From contig CALNWN010000012.1 of assembly GCA_940746715.1 (NCBI GenBank), positions 1-64,000 on the forward strand: 64,000 nucleotides of DNA, given 5' to 3'. The notes beneath the pieces were generated by a model that searched no databases, had not been told where the DNA came from, and saw only the letters and a list, made by a program, of their open reading frames with translations. Every line of letters begins with the position of its first letter. The first letter of the stretch is position 1. Of the stretch, positions 8,528 through 17,511 are shown piece after piece. Source of the stretch: an uncultured Paraburkholderia sp. (GTDB lineage: Bacteria; Pseudomonadota; Gammaproteobacteria; Burkholderiales; Burkholderiaceae). A program made the position numbers and the translations under genes.

Positions 8528-8941
8528 ATGAGCGGACTGACTCCCGATACTCCGGTGCCGACCGGCGTCGTCGTGCATGCGAAGTCGCGCGTGCTCGAAT
8601 TGCAGTACGCAAGCGGCGAATCGTACCGGCTGCCCTTCGAACTGCTGCGCGTCTATTCGCCGTCGGCGGAAGTGCAGGGCCACGGCCCCGGCCAGGAAAC
8701 GCTGCAAACCGGCAAGCGCGACGTGACCATCACAATGATCGAGGGCGTCGGCAACTATGCGATCCAGCCGACTTTCTCCGACGGACACTCCACCGGCATC
8801 TATTCGTGGGACCTGCTCTACGAGCTGGCGCGGCGCCAGGATGAACTCTGGCGCGCGTATCTCGACAAACTCGCTAAGGCCGGCGTCGACCGCGACGCGC
8901 CGATGGCCCCGCCGGGCGCTGCGCACGGCCACCGTCACTGA
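8528..8941 (+). CDS. DUF971 domain protein
   Basis: A 137-residue protein made mostly of one DUF971 domain. It contains the segments LELQYASGESYRLPFELLRVYSPSAE and NYAIQPTFSDGHSTGIYSWDLLYEL in short form, which are typical of the family, and a histidine-ended C terminus (GHRH). The same fold occurs in gamma-butyrobetaine hydroxylase N termini and in Fe-S-related proteins. Its role in Burkholderiales is not known. A GAGG ribosome site precedes the chosen ATG. It lies 68 bp before ubiE, which suggests co-expression with ubiquinone synthesis. Confidence 0.85.
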   Translation: MSGLTPDTPVPTGVVVHAKSRVLELQYASGESYRLPFELLRVYSPSAEVQGHGPGQETLQTGKRDVTITMIEGVGNYAIQPTFSDGHSTGIYSWDLLYELARRQDELWRAYLDKLAKAGVDRDAPMAPPGAAHGHRH

Positions 8942-9009
8942 TACGATTCGCCAGACCCGCCGCACTGATGCGGCGCAACATTTGAGAATACGCGGAAAGG
9001 ACAAGCGCG

Positions 9010-9741
9010 ATGAGCAAAACCCACTTCGGCTTTCAATCGGTCGACGAACAGGAAAAGGCGCAGAAGGTGGCGGGCGTGTTCCACTCGGTCGCCGCGAACT
9101 ACGACCTGATGAACGACCTGATGTCGGGCGGGTTGCACCGGGCGTGGAAGATGTTCACGATCGCACAGGCCAACGTGCGGCCGGGCTACAAGGTGCTCGA
9201 CATCGCGGGCGGCACGGGCGACCTGTCGAAGGCATTCGCGAAACAGGCGGGCGAAACAGGGGAGGTTTGGCATACGGACATCAACGAGTCCATGCTGCGC
9301 GTGGGCCGCGACCGGCTGCTCGACAAGGGCGTGATCACGCCCGCGCTGCTCTGCGACGCCGAGAAAATTCCATTTCCGGACAACTATTTCGACGTGGTCA
9401 CCGTGGCATTCGGCTTGCGCAACATGACGCATAAGGATGTCGCGCTCGCCGAAATGCGCCGGGTGCTGAAGCCGGCCGGGCGTCTGCTGGTTCTGGAGTT
9501 TTCGAAGGTGTGGGATCCGCTGAAAAAGGCCTACGACGTCTATTCGTTCAAGGTGTTGCCGTGGCTCGGCGAGCGTTTTGCAAAGGACGCGGAGAGCTAC
9601 CGCTATCTCGCAGAGTCGATCCGCATGCATCCGGATCAGGAAACTTTAAAAACAATGATGGAACAAGCGGGACTCGACGGCGTCAAATATTACAATTTGT
9701 CAGCTGGCGTGGTAGCTTTACATGTGGGGACCAAATACTAG
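9010..9741 (+). CDS. ubiE: Ubiquinone/menaquinone C-methyltransferase UbiE
   Basis: A 243-residue SAM-dependent methyltransferase that adds the C-methyl group to the demethoxyubiquinol precursor. The N-terminal segment VAGVFHSVAANYDLMNDLMS is the UbiE signature. Motif I reads VLDIAGGTGDLS near residue 66, and the conserved FGLRNMTHKDVALAEM segment lies near 136. The ribosome site GGAAAGGA precedes the ATG. Length and frame are normal. With ubiJ and ubiB downstream it forms the usual beta-proteobacterial ubiquinone cluster, interrupted only by the Tim44-like gene. Confidence 0.95.
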   Translation: MSKTHFGFQSVDEQEKAQKVAGVFHSVAANYDLMNDLMSGGLHRAWKMFTIAQANVRPGYKVLDIAGGTGDLSKAFAKQAGETGEVWHTDINESMLRVGRDRLLDKGVITPALLCDAEKIPFPDNYFDVVTVAFGLRNMTHKDVALAEMRRVLKPAGRLLVLEFSKVWDPLKKAYDVYSFKVLPWLGERFAKDAESYRYLAESIRMHPDQETLKTMMEQAGLDGVKYYNLSAGVVALHVGTKY

Positions 9742-9777
9742 GTCTCCAACCCATCGATTTTAAAAGGAAAGTGCGAA

Positions 9778-10732
9778 ATGTCCGATTCAGTGCTGTTACC
9801 TCCCCTAAGATTAGGCGGTCGCTGGCGAGAAGAATCGGACTGATCGCCATGGTCGGTCTGATCGTCGCCGGCTCTCCGCCGCGTTGCTCGACGCCGAAGC
9901 GCGCCGCATGGGCGGCGGCCGCAGCATTGGCCGTCAGTCGAATACCGTTCAGCAGCAGGCTGCGCCGTCGCAACCGGCGCCCGCGCCGGCTCCGGCCCCG
10001 GCTGCCCAGCCCAACCGCTCGCGCTGGCTTGGGCCGATCGCCGGTCTCGCAGCCGGCCTCGGCATTGCCGCGCTGCTGTCGCACTTCGGTCTGGGCGGAG
10101 CGTTCGCGGGCGCCATGGCCAACGTGATCGTGATTGCGTTGCTTGCGATGATCGGCATCTGGCTCGTGCGTCGCTTCATGGGTCGTAAGCGCGATGCGTC
10201 GCAACCGGCTTATGCCGGTCACTCGCCGTCGCTGAATTCGGGCGCCACGGGCTACACGCAGGAGCCGCGGTATACGGCGCCGCCGACTGGCTCGTATCTC
10301 GAACCGCAAGGCAATCCGCTCACCACGCCGTCGGTCAACGCCACGCCGAGCGTGCCGGCCGGCTTCGATTCGGACGCATTCCTGCGCAACGCCAAGGTCT
10401 ATTTCGTGCGCCTGCAGGCCGCGTGGGACGTGGGCAATATCGACGACATCCGCGAGTTCACCACGCCGGAAATGTTCGCCGAGGTGCGCGTCGATCTGGC
10501 CTCGCGGGGTGCGGAGAAGAATCAAACGGACGTGGTGCAGCTGAACGCCGATCTGCTCGGCGTCGAAGAGCGTGCGAACCAGTACTTTGCGAGCGTGCGC
10601 TTCTCCGGCCTGATCCGCGAAACGCCGGGCGCGGCGGCCGAGCCGTTCGTCGAAGTGTGGAACCTGTCGAAGGCGAACCGTCCGGGCGAAGGCTGGCTGC
10701 TGGCTGGCATCCAGCAGGTCGCGCAGCACTGA
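9778..10732 (+). pseudogene. Tim44-like secreted or membrane-anchored protein, N-terminal frameshifts
   Basis: The C-terminal part (FLRNAKVYFVRLQAAWDVGNID...) is a Tim44-like domain, preceded by a proline/alanine linker and a hydrophobic segment (AGLGIAALLSHFGLGGAF). The expected signal peptide (KIRRSLARRIGLIAMVGLIVAG) is present, but in a different frame from both the well-placed ATG and the mature part. One indel lies near 9805 (CCTCCCCTAAG) and another near 9875 (GGCTCTCCGCC), where one base of a CT run seems lost. A good AAGGAAA site precedes the ATG. The family is usually retained between ubiE and ubiJ in Burkholderia. Its function is poorly known. Confidence 0.65.
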
Positions 10733-10875
10733 GACGGCGCGGGCGCGCAGCGCCGGTTGCGATCCGGCATCCGCTTGCAAGAGTTCGCTTTCGGCATTCC
10801 TTGCGGCCGCTCACCATGCACCGCGGTTAGCCGTTCGGCCGAGCAGGCCGGGAAGCGAACGGACGTTACAATAGG

Positions 10876-10909
10876 AACCCGCGCGGGCAGTCGCTCGCGC
10901 GGGTTTTTT
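10876..10909 (+). terminator. Intrinsic terminator after the ubiE/Tim44-like genes
   Basis: A perfect 10-bp stem (AACCCGCGCG with CGCGCGGGTT) encloses a 10-base loop and runs directly into a T-rich tract. This is a classic rho-independent terminator. It ends the ubiE transcript 14 bp before ubiJ, so ubiJ-ubiB is probably transcribed partly by read-through or from its own promoter. Confidence 0.85.
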
Positions 10910-10922
10910 CTTGCCACCTTCA

Positions 10923-11567
10923 ATGACCCTCGCCGCCAAGCCCTTCGTCGCCGCTGTCAATCACCTGCTCGCCCGCGAATCGTGGGCTCGCGAGCGCCTC
11001 GCTCCGTACGCGGGCAAGACCGCCAGGCTGTCGTCGCCGCCCGTCGTGCTCGCGCTCCTCGTGCAGCCGGACGGTTATCTCGGCACCGTCGGCGAAACCG
11101 ACGCGCAGCAGTTCGACGTGACGCTCTCGGTGCCGTCCGACGCGTTGCCAGCTTTCGTGCAGGGCGGCCAGGCGGCCGTCATGAAGCACGTGAAGATCGA
11201 GGGCGACGCCGAGTTCGCGACCGTCATCGCGAAACTCGCGGAGCATCTGCGCTGGGAGTCGGAAGAAGATCTGGCCAGGCTGATCGGCGACGGGCCGGCG
11301 TGGCGGGTTCGGTCGATCGTGCGCACGGTCGGCGAACACGTGCAGCGCACCGGCCGCAATCTGCTCGACACGGCCACCGAATATCTGCTCGACGAGAGCC
11401 CGCAACTCGTGCGCCGCACCGCGCTTGGCGACTTCAACGCGGAACTGGCGCAAGCGCGCGACGCGCTCGCGCGCGTCGAAAAACGCATCCAGCGTCTTGA
11501 ACAGAAGGTCGAAGCCCGCGGCGCCGCGGCGCCGGGCAGCGCCGCCACGTCGCGCGGCACGCGCTAG
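10923..11567 (+). CDS. ubiJ: Ubiquinone biosynthesis accessory factor UbiJ (SCP2 domain)
   Basis: A 214-residue protein with an N-terminal SCP2 lipid-binding domain (SSPPVVLALLVQPDGYLGTV, then FDVTLSVPSDALPAF) and a helical C terminus with a coiled-coil stretch (AQARDALARVEKRIQRLEQK). UbiJ helps assemble the soluble ubiquinone-synthesis complex and binds the lipid intermediate. The MTLAAKPF start is chosen because it matches the family start. The ribosome site is weak. ubiB follows after 15 bp, which is the standard order ubiE-ubiJ-ubiB. Confidence 0.9.
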   Translation: MTLAAKPFVAAVNHLLARESWARERLAPYAGKTARLSSPPVVLALLVQPDGYLGTVGETDAQQFDVTLSVPSDALPAFVQGGQAAVMKHVKIEGDAEFATVIAKLAEHLRWESEEDLARLIGDGPAWRVRSIVRTVGEHVQRTGRNLLDTATEYLLDESPQLVRRTALGDFNAELAQARDALARVEKRIQRLEQKVEARGAAAPGSAATSRGTR

Positions 11568-11582
11568 TCACCGGGCACAACT

Positions 11583-13160
11583 ATGCGTTTTCTGCGTTTC
11601 CTCAAGATTTTCTTCACCGTAATCCGCTTCGGTCTCGACGAGATGATGCTCGGCCGCGTCAACGACCGGCGCGTGCGCATGCTGCTGCGTATCACGACCA
11701 TCGGCCGGAAGTTCGAGGCGCCGCCCGGCGTGCGCTTGCGCCTCGCGCTCGAAAGTCTGGGGCCGATCTTCGTCAAGTTCGGGCAGGTGCTGTCGACGCG
11801 GCGCGACCTGCTGCCGGTCGACATCGCCAACGAACTCGCAAAGCTGCAGGACCAGGTACCGCCTTTCGATTCGGCGGTGGCGATCGGGCTCGTCGAGAAG
11901 TCGCTCGGCGCGCCGGTCGACGTGCTGTTCGACGATTTCGAGCGCGTGCCGGTCGCAAGCGCGTCGATCGCGCAGGTTCACTTCGCGACCGTGAAGGCCG
12001 GACAGCATGCCGGCAAGGCCGTCGCCGTGAAGGTGCTGCGCCCGAACATGCTGCCGGTGATCGACTCGGACCTCGCGTTGCTGCGCGACATCGCCGTATG
12101 GGCCGAGCGGCTGTGGGCGGACGGCAAGCGCCTGAAGCCGCGCGAGGTGGTCGCCGAATTCGACAAGTATCTGCACGACGAGCTGGACCTGATGCGCGAG
12201 GCGGCCAACGGCAGCCAGTTGCGCCGCAACTTTGCCGGCCTCGATCTGCTGCTCGTGCCCGAAATGTATTGGGAGTTCTGCACGCCCACCGTGCTCGTCA
12301 TGGAGCGCATGGTCGGCGTGCCGATCAGCCAGGTCGACACGCTGCGCGCGGCGGGCGTGGATATTCCGAAGCTGGCCCGCAAAGGCGTGGAGATTTTCTT
12401 CACCCAGGTATTCCGCGACGGTTTTTTTCACGCGGACATGCATCCGGGCAACATCCAGGTGAGCCTCGATCCGGCGCATTTCGGCCGCTATATCGCGTTG
12501 GATTTCGGCATCATCGGCGCGCTGTCGGACTTCGACAATAACTACCTCGCGCAGAACTTTCTCGCGTTTTTCAAGCGCGATTACCACCGCGTCGCAACGC
12601 TGCATCTGGAATCGGGCTGGGTGCCGCCCACCACGCGCGTCGAGGAACTGGAAAGCGCCATTCGCGCGGTGTGCGAGCCGTATTTCGACCGCGCGCTGAA
12701 GGACATTTCGCTCGGTCAGGTGCTGATGCGCCTTTTTTCGACGTCGCGCCGCTTCAACGTCGAGATCCAGCCGCAGCTCGTCCTGCTGCAGAAGACCATG
12801 CTCAACGTGGAAGGGCTCGGGCGCTCGCTCGATCCGGAGCTGGATCTGTGGAAGACGGCGAAGCCCTATCTGGAACGCTGGATGAACGAGCAGATCGGCT
12901 TGCGCGGCTGGTACGAGCAGCTGAAGATCGAGGCGCCGCAGTGGAGCAAGACGCTGCCGCAGTTGCCGCGGCTGATTCATCATGTGTTGGCTGAGCGCCA
13001 TGACCACGGGCGCGTCGGCAACGACGACATGATCCGGCAGATCCTGCTCGAGCAGAAGCGTACTAACCGGCTGCTGCAGGGCTTGCTGCTGTTCGGCGTA
13101 GCGGTCGGTGTCGGCGCGGCGCTGGCGCGTCTCTTTCTGGCGCTCGCGTACGGCGCCTGA
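11583..13160 (+). CDS. ubiB: Ubiquinone biosynthesis protein UbiB (atypical kinase/ATPase)
   Basis: This 525-residue ADCK-family protein is needed for ubiquinone synthesis. The family-specific KxGQ motif is at K65-Q68. The catalytic-loop-like HADMHPGN begins at H283 and the DFG-like LDFG follows near residue 306. Two C-terminal hydrophobic helices (LLQGLLLFGVAVGVGAALA and beyond) anchor it to the inner membrane. Length matches the family and the frame is intact. It is co-transcribed with ubiJ. Confidence 0.95.
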   Translation: MRFLRFLKIFFTVIRFGLDEMMLGRVNDRRVRMLLRITTIGRKFEAPPGVRLRLALESLGPIFVKFGQVLSTRRDLLPVDIANELAKLQDQVPPFDSAVAIGLVEKSLGAPVDVLFDDFERVPVASASIAQVHFATVKAGQHAGKAVAVKVLRPNMLPVIDSDLALLRDIAVWAERLWADGKRLKPREVVAEFDKYLHDELDLMREAANGSQLRRNFAGLDLLLVPEMYWEFCTPTVLVMERMVGVPISQVDTLRAAGVDIPKLARKGVEIFFTQVFRDGFFHADMHPGNIQVSLDPAHFGRYIALDFGIIGALSDFDNNYLAQNFLAFFKRDYHRVATLHLESGWVPPTTRVEELESAIRAVCEPYFDRALKDISLGQVLMRLFSTSRRFNVEIQPQLVLLQKTMLNVEGLGRSLDPELDLWKTAKPYLERWMNEQIGLRGWYEQLKIEAPQWSKTLPQLPRLIHHVLAERHDHGRVGNDDMIRQILLEQKRTNRLLQGLLLFGVAVGVGAALARLFLALAYGA

Positions 13161-13180
13161 TTGCACAGTTTGCGAGGCGC

Positions 13181-13807
13181 ATGATGAGCGATCCGACCCA
13201 ATCCCCGGTGCCCGAATTCGAGAGCCGCGATCCGAACTCGCCGACGTTCTGGGACGAGCGTTTCGAGCGTCACTTCACGCCATGGGACCAGGCGGGCGTG
13301 CCGTCGGCGTTTCAGGTGTTTGCGGGGCGTCACGCCGGCGAAGCGGTGCTGATTCCCGGCTGCGGCAGCGCCTACGAAGCCGCGTGGCTGGCCGCTCATG
13401 GCAGCCCGGTCCGCGCCATCGACTTTTCGCCCGCGGCCGTCGCGGCGGCGCGCGCGCAGTTGGGCGAACAGCACGCCCAACTCGTGGAACAGGCGGATTT
13501 CTTCAGCTACGAGCCGCCGTTCACGCCCGCGTGGATTTACGAGCGCGCGTTTCTGTGTGCGTTGCCGCCGGCGCGCCGCGGCGACTACGCGCGCCGCATG
13601 GCCGAGCTGTTGCCGGCGGGCGCGCTCCTTGCCGGGTTCTTTTTCATCGGCGCGACGCCCAAGGGGCCGCCCTTCGGCATGGAGCGCGGCGAACTCGACG
13701 CCTTGCTCACGCCGCATTTCGAGCTGATCGAAGACGAGCCCGTCGGCGATTCGATACCGGTCTTTGCGGGGCGCCAGCGTTGGCTCACGTGGCGCCGCCG
13801 TGCCTGA
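13181..13807 (+). CDS. TPMT-family SAM-dependent methyltransferase
   Basis: A 208-residue thiopurine-methyltransferase-like protein. FWDERFERHFTPWDQAGVP near residues 22-40 and the SAM motif VLIPGCGSAYEAAWLAAHG near 55 are typical. Chloride, thiol and other small-molecule methyltransferases share this fold, so the substrate is open. The start could be either of two adjacent ATGs (MMSDPT or MSDPT). It follows ubiB by 20 bp and may belong to that operon. Confidence 0.85.
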   Translation: MMSDPTQSPVPEFESRDPNSPTFWDERFERHFTPWDQAGVPSAFQVFAGRHAGEAVLIPGCGSAYEAAWLAAHGSPVRAIDFSPAAVAAARAQLGEQHAQLVEQADFFSYEPPFTPAWIYERAFLCALPPARRGDYARRMAELLPAGALLAGFFFIGATPKGPPFGMERGELDALLTPHFELIEDEPVGDSIPVFAGRQRWLTWRRRA

Positions 13808-13964
13808 AAGAGGCGCGTCGCCGCGGCTCGCGCTGTGAAGCGCGCGCCCGTCGGCCAGCGCTTGCCCGCCTCTTGATTTTTGCCGTGACCGCCCTCATTT
13901 AGTGCATCGGCGGTCGCGTCGGGCGTCCATCCCCAAAATGCCGGGGAGCGTTGCCGTTTGCGGC

Positions 13965-13970
13965 TATAAT
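13965..13970 (+). promoter_or_regulatory. TATAAT -10 element upstream of fmdB-DUF502-aspS
   Basis: A perfect TATAAT occurs 44 bp before the fmdB ATG, in an intergenic gap of about 200 bp that is otherwise GC-rich. No good TTGACA is present at 17 bp spacing, so the -35 is weak or absent. It is the best candidate promoter for the aspS transcript. Confidence 0.45.
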
Positions 13971-14014
13971 TCAAAGTTTTGCAAGCGTTTACAAGATTTC
14001 AGTAGGAAACGGTT

Positions 14015-14366
14015 ATGCCGATCTACGCTTATCGTTGCGAGTCATGCGGCTTTGGGAAGGACGTCCTTCAGAAGATGAGCGACCCCCAGTTGACGCAATG
14101 TCCCGAATGCGGGAAAGACACTTTCCGGAAACAGGTCACGGCCGCGGGCTTCCAGTTGAAGGGCTCCGGCTGGTACGTCACCGATTTTCGCGGCGGCAGC
14201 GGCGGTGCGAGTGCGGCCCGCCAATGGTGCCGCGAATGGTGCAGGTGATGGTGCCGGCAACGGCGCGGCCAAGCCCGAGACGGCCACGGCCAGCAGCGCT
14301 GCCGCCACGCCGGCCACGCCCGCCGCGGCGCCGGCAGCAGCGGCAAGCGGCTCCGGTAGCGTCTAG
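14015..14366 (+). pseudogene. FmdB-type zinc-ribbon protein, C-terminal frameshift
   Basis: The first 65 residues (MPIYAYRCESCGFGKDVLQK, then CPECGKDTFRKQV) form the CxxC...CxxC zinc ribbon of the FmdB regulatory-protein family. After the conserved GWYVTDFRGG the frame slips. The alanine/glycine-rich tail continues one frame away as ANGAANGAGDGAGNGAAKPE and ends at GSGSV. One extra C in the run GGCCCGCC near 14216 would explain this. The in-frame product stops ten codons later, so the zinc ribbon itself could still be made. The gene normally precedes DUF502 and aspS in this group. Confidence 0.7.
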
Positions 14367-14422
14367 TAGCACGGCCGCCTTCACGGGCGGCGCACACGCC
14401 GCGCGGCATTCTGGCGGTACAC

Positions 14423-15051
14423 ATGACGACGAAAAAAACGACGCTCAAATCGGTGTTCCTGACTGGCCTCCTGGTGCTGGTGCCTTTGGCCATCACGCTG
14501 TGGATGCTCGGTCTCATCATCGGCACGATGGACCAGACGCTGTTGCTGCCCAGCGCCTGGCAGCCCGAGCGCGTGTTCGGCTTCCGTCTGCCGGGCCTCG
14601 GCGCGGTGCCCACGCTGGCGTTTGTGTTTGTCGTCGGCCTTCTGACCCAGAATTTCGTCGGGCAGAAGCTCGTGGTCGCCCACATCCCGTGGTGGGGCCG
14701 ATCTACACGAGCGTCAAGCAGGTGTCCGACACGCTGCTGTCGAGCAGCGGCAACGCGTTTCGCAAGGCGCTCCTGATCGAATATCCGCGCCGCGGCTGCT
14801 ATACGATTGCGTTTCTGACCGGCATTCCGGGCGGCGACGTGATCAATCACCTGAAAGAAGACCACGTCAGCGTCTATGTGCCGACCACGCCGAACCCCAC
14901 GTCCGGCTTCTTCCTGATAGTGCCCAAGAGCGAAGTGATCAAACTCGACATGACGGTCGACGCCGCGCTCAAGTACATCGTCTCGATGGGCGTCGGCGCG
15001 CCGTTCAACCAATGCAAAACGAAAGTCAAACATCATGTCGATGAGATCTGA
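14423..15051 (+). pseudogene. DUF502 membrane protein, one-base deletion
   Basis: The N terminus (TTLKSVFLTGLLVLVPLAIT, IIGTM, LPGLGAVPTLAFVFVVG) and the C terminus (GPIYTSVKQVSDTLLSSSGN ... SEVIKLDMTVDAALKYIVSM) both match DUF502, but in different frames. The junction near 14693 reads CCGTGGTGGGGCCG, where the family sequence HIPVVGPIYT predicts one more G. The protein would have two membrane helices and an unknown function. Its normal stop lies inside the first codons of aspS, so loss of frame also uncouples aspS translation. Confidence 0.75.
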
Positions 15052-16834
15052 ATACTGCGGTCTGGTGACCGAAGAACTGCTGGGCAAAACCGTCTCGCTG
15101 TGCGGCTGGGTAAGCCGCCGCCGCGACCATGGCGGCGTTATCTTCATCGACCTGCGTGACCGCGAAGGCCTCGTCCAGGTCGTGTGCGACCCGGATCGCG
15201 CGGAGATGTTCAAAGCCGCCGAAGGCGTGCGCAACGAGTTCTGTCTGCAGATCAAGGGCGTGGTGCGCAGCCGTCCGGAAGGCACGACGAACGTGGCGCT
15301 CAAGAGCGGCAAGATCGAAGTGCTGTGCCACGAGCTGATCGTGCTGAACGCGTCCATCACGCCGCCGTTCCAGCTCGACGACGACAACCTGTCGGAAACC
15401 ACGCGCCTCACGCATCGCGTGCTCGACCTGCGCCGTCCGCAGATGCAGCACAACCTGCGTCTGCGCTACCGCGTCGCGATCGAAGTGCGCAAGTACCTCG
15501 ACACGCTCGGCTTCATCGACATCGAAACGCCGATGCTCACCAAGAGCACGCCGGAAGGCGCGCGCGACTACCTCGTGCCGTCGCGTACCAACCCCGGCCA
15601 GTTCTTTGCGCTGCCGCAGTCGCCGCAGCTCTTCAAGCAGCTGCTGATGGTGGCGAACTTCGACCGCTACTACCAGATCACCAAGTGCTTCCGCGACGAA
15701 GACCTGCGGGCCGACCGTCAGCCGGAATTCACGCAGATCGACTGCGAAACCTCGTTCCTCTCGGAGCAGGAAATTCGCGATCTGTTCGAGGCGATGATCC
15801 GTCACGTGTTTAAGGAAACCATCGGCGTCGAGCTGGACGCGAAGTTCCCGGTCATGGAGTACTCGGAAGCCATGCGCCGTTTCGGTTCGGACAAGCCGGA
15901 CCTGCGCGTGAAGCTCGAATTCACCGACCTGACCGACGCGGTCAAGGACGTCGACTTCAAGGTATTCAGCGCGCCGGCCAACACGAAGGACGGCCGCGTC
16001 GCGGCGATCCGTGTGCCGAAGGGCGGCGAGCTCTCGCGCGGCGACATCGACAGCCATACGGAATTCGTGCGCATTTACGGTGCGAAGGGCCTCGCGTGGA
16101 TCAAGGTCAACGAAGTGGCGAAGGGCCGTGACGGTCTGCAAAGCCCGATCGTCAAGAACCTGCACGACGAAGCGGTCAAGGCGATCATCGAGCGCACCGG
16201 CGCGCAAGACGGCGACATCATTTTCTTCGCCGCGGATCGCGCGAAGGTGGTGAACGACAGCCTGGGCGCGCTGCGTCTGAAGATCGGCCACTCGGAGTTC
16301 GGCAATGCGAACGGTCTCGTCGAATCCGGCTGGAAGCCGCTGTGGGTGGTGGACTTCCCGATGTTCGAATACGACGAGGAAGACAACCGCTACGTCGCCG
16401 CACATCACCCGTTCACGAGCCCGAAGGACGAGCACCTCGAGTACCTCGAATCGGATCCGGCGCGCTGCCTCGCCAAGGCTTACGACATGGTGCTGAACGG
16501 CTGGGAAATAGGCGGCGGCTCGGTGCGTATCCACCGCGAGGAAGTGCAGAGCAAGGTGTTCCGCGTGCTGAAGATCAACGCGGAAGAAGCGCAGGCCAAG
16601 TTCGGCTTCCTGCTCGACGCGCTGCAGTACGGCGCACCTCCGCACGGCGGCATCGCGTTTGGTCTCGACCGTATCGTCACGATGATGGCCGGTGCCGATT
16701 CGATCCGCGACGTGATCGCGTTCCCGAAGACGCAGCGCGCGCAAGACCTGCTCACGCAGGCGCCGAGCGAAGTCGACGAGCGCCAGTTGCGCGAGTTGCA
16801 CATCCGTCTGCGTGCGGCCGAGCCGAAGGCGTAA
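15035..16834 (+). CDS. aspS: Aspartyl-tRNA synthetase
   Basis: A 599-residue class II synthetase charging tRNA-Asp (and probably tRNA-Asn in organisms with GatCAB). The N-terminal OB-fold (GKTVSLCGWVSRRRDHGGVI), motif 2 (YYQITKCFRDEDLRADRQPEFTQ, around residues 210-230) and motif 3 (GGIAFGLDRIVTMM near 545) are all present, as is the GAD insertion. The length is normal. The ATG overlaps the last 17 bases of the DUF502 gene, which indicates translational coupling in the intact operon. It is followed by an intrinsic terminator. Confidence 0.97.
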   Translation: MSMRSEYCGLVTEELLGKTVSLCGWVSRRRDHGGVIFIDLRDREGLVQVVCDPDRAEMFKAAEGVRNEFCLQIKGVVRSRPEGTTNVALKSGKIEVLCHELIVLNASITPPFQLDDDNLSETTRLTHRVLDLRRPQMQHNLRLRYRVAIEVRKYLDTLGFIDIETPMLTKSTPEGARDYLVPSRTNPGQFFALPQSPQLFKQLLMVANFDRYYQITKCFRDEDLRADRQPEFTQIDCETSFLSEQEIRDLFEAMIRHVFKETIGVELDAKFPVMEYSEAMRRFGSDKPDLRVKLEFTDLTDAVKDVDFKVFSAPANTKDGRVAAIRVPKGGELSRGDIDSHTEFVRIYGAKGLAWIKVNEVAKGRDGLQSPIVKNLHDEAVKAIIERTGAQDGDIIFFAADRAKVVNDSLGALRLKIGHSEFGNANGLVESGWKPLWVVDFPMFEYDEEDNRYVAAHHPFTSPKDEHLEYLESDPARCLAKAYDMVLNGWEIGGGSVRIHREEVQSKVFRVLKINAEEAQAKFGFLLDALQYGAPPHGGIAFGLDRIVTMMAGADSIRDVIAFPKTQRAQDLLTQAPSEVDERQLRELHIRLRAAEPKA

Positions 16835-16898
16835 TGGCCGCGGCGGCGGCTCCTTGCCGCTGACTGCTGTCTGAAAACGACAGCAGAAGCAAAACCAG

Positions 16899-16930
16899 AA
16901 AGGCGCGGGAGGAAACTCCGGCGCCTTTTT
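16899..16930 (+). terminator. Intrinsic terminator after aspS
   Basis: The stem AGGCGC/GCGCCT is extended by GGAG/CTCC with a GAAA loop and followed by TTTTT and a second T-rich run. It separates aspS from the NudB-like gene by about 95 bp and so marks the end of the fmdB-DUF502-aspS transcript. Confidence 0.8.
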
Positions 16931-17025
16931 CGTTTTTTGCGTTACAGTCGAAGCAACAACGTTCGACCCCTCCTCGACCACTCGCCGACATGTATCGCGC
17001 AAGCGTTGCGCATCGTTTTTACGCC

Positions 17026-17511
17026 ATGCCGAAACCGCCGAAGATCCCGCAGTCCGTACTCGTCGTCATTCATACGCCCTCGCTCGACGTGCTGCTGATC
17101 GAGCGCGCCGATATGCCGGGCTTCTGGCAGTCGGTGACGGGTTCGAAGGACCGGCTCGACGAGCCGCTCGTGGAAACGGCCATGCGCGAGGTCGCCGAAG
17201 AGACGGGCATTGTGATCGGGAGCGCGCTGGTGCCGCAAAGCGCCTTGTTCGACTGGCAATACTCGATCGAGTATGAGATCTATCCGCAGTTCCTGCATCG
17301 CTACGCCGAAGGCGTGATTCACAACACCGAGCACTGGTTCAGCGTGGAAGTGCCCGAGCGGCTCGAAGTCACGCTCGCGCCGCGCGAGCACGCGGCGTTT
17401 CTCTGGCTGCCGTATGAAGAGGCCGCCTCGCGTTGTTATTCATCGTCGAATGCGGATGCGATTCTGCAGTTGCCGAAGCGGCTGCGCGGGCGTTCGGAGT
17501 CTCGCCGATGA
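17026..17511 (+). CDS. nudB: NudB-like Nudix hydrolase (dihydroneopterin triphosphate or dATP pyrophosphatase)
   Basis: A 161-residue Nudix enzyme. The Nudix box GSKDRLDEPLVETAMREVAEE with following TGI spans about residues 42-65 and has the conserved RExxEE. In NudB this hydrolyses dihydroneopterin triphosphate in folate synthesis. The start MPKPPKIPQSVLVVIH matches the family; an in-frame upstream ATG at 16990 would add 12 residues. Its TGA overlaps the ATG of the next gene (ATGA), so the two are translationally coupled. Position between aspS and a cardiolipin-synthase-like gene is usual in Burkholderia. Confidence 0.85.
   Translation: MPKPPKIPQSVLVVIHTPSLDVLLIERADMPGFWQSVTGSKDRLDEPLVETAMREVAEETGIVIGSALVPQSALFDWQYSIEYEIYPQFLHRYAEGVIHNTEHWFSVEVPERLEVTLAPREHAAFLWLPYEEAASRCYSSSNADAILQLPKRLRGRSESRR

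Noticed and set aside
10876..10909. The palindrome before ubiJ as an operator
   Set aside because: The arms run directly into a T tract and lie after a gene end, so an intrinsic terminator is the simpler reading.
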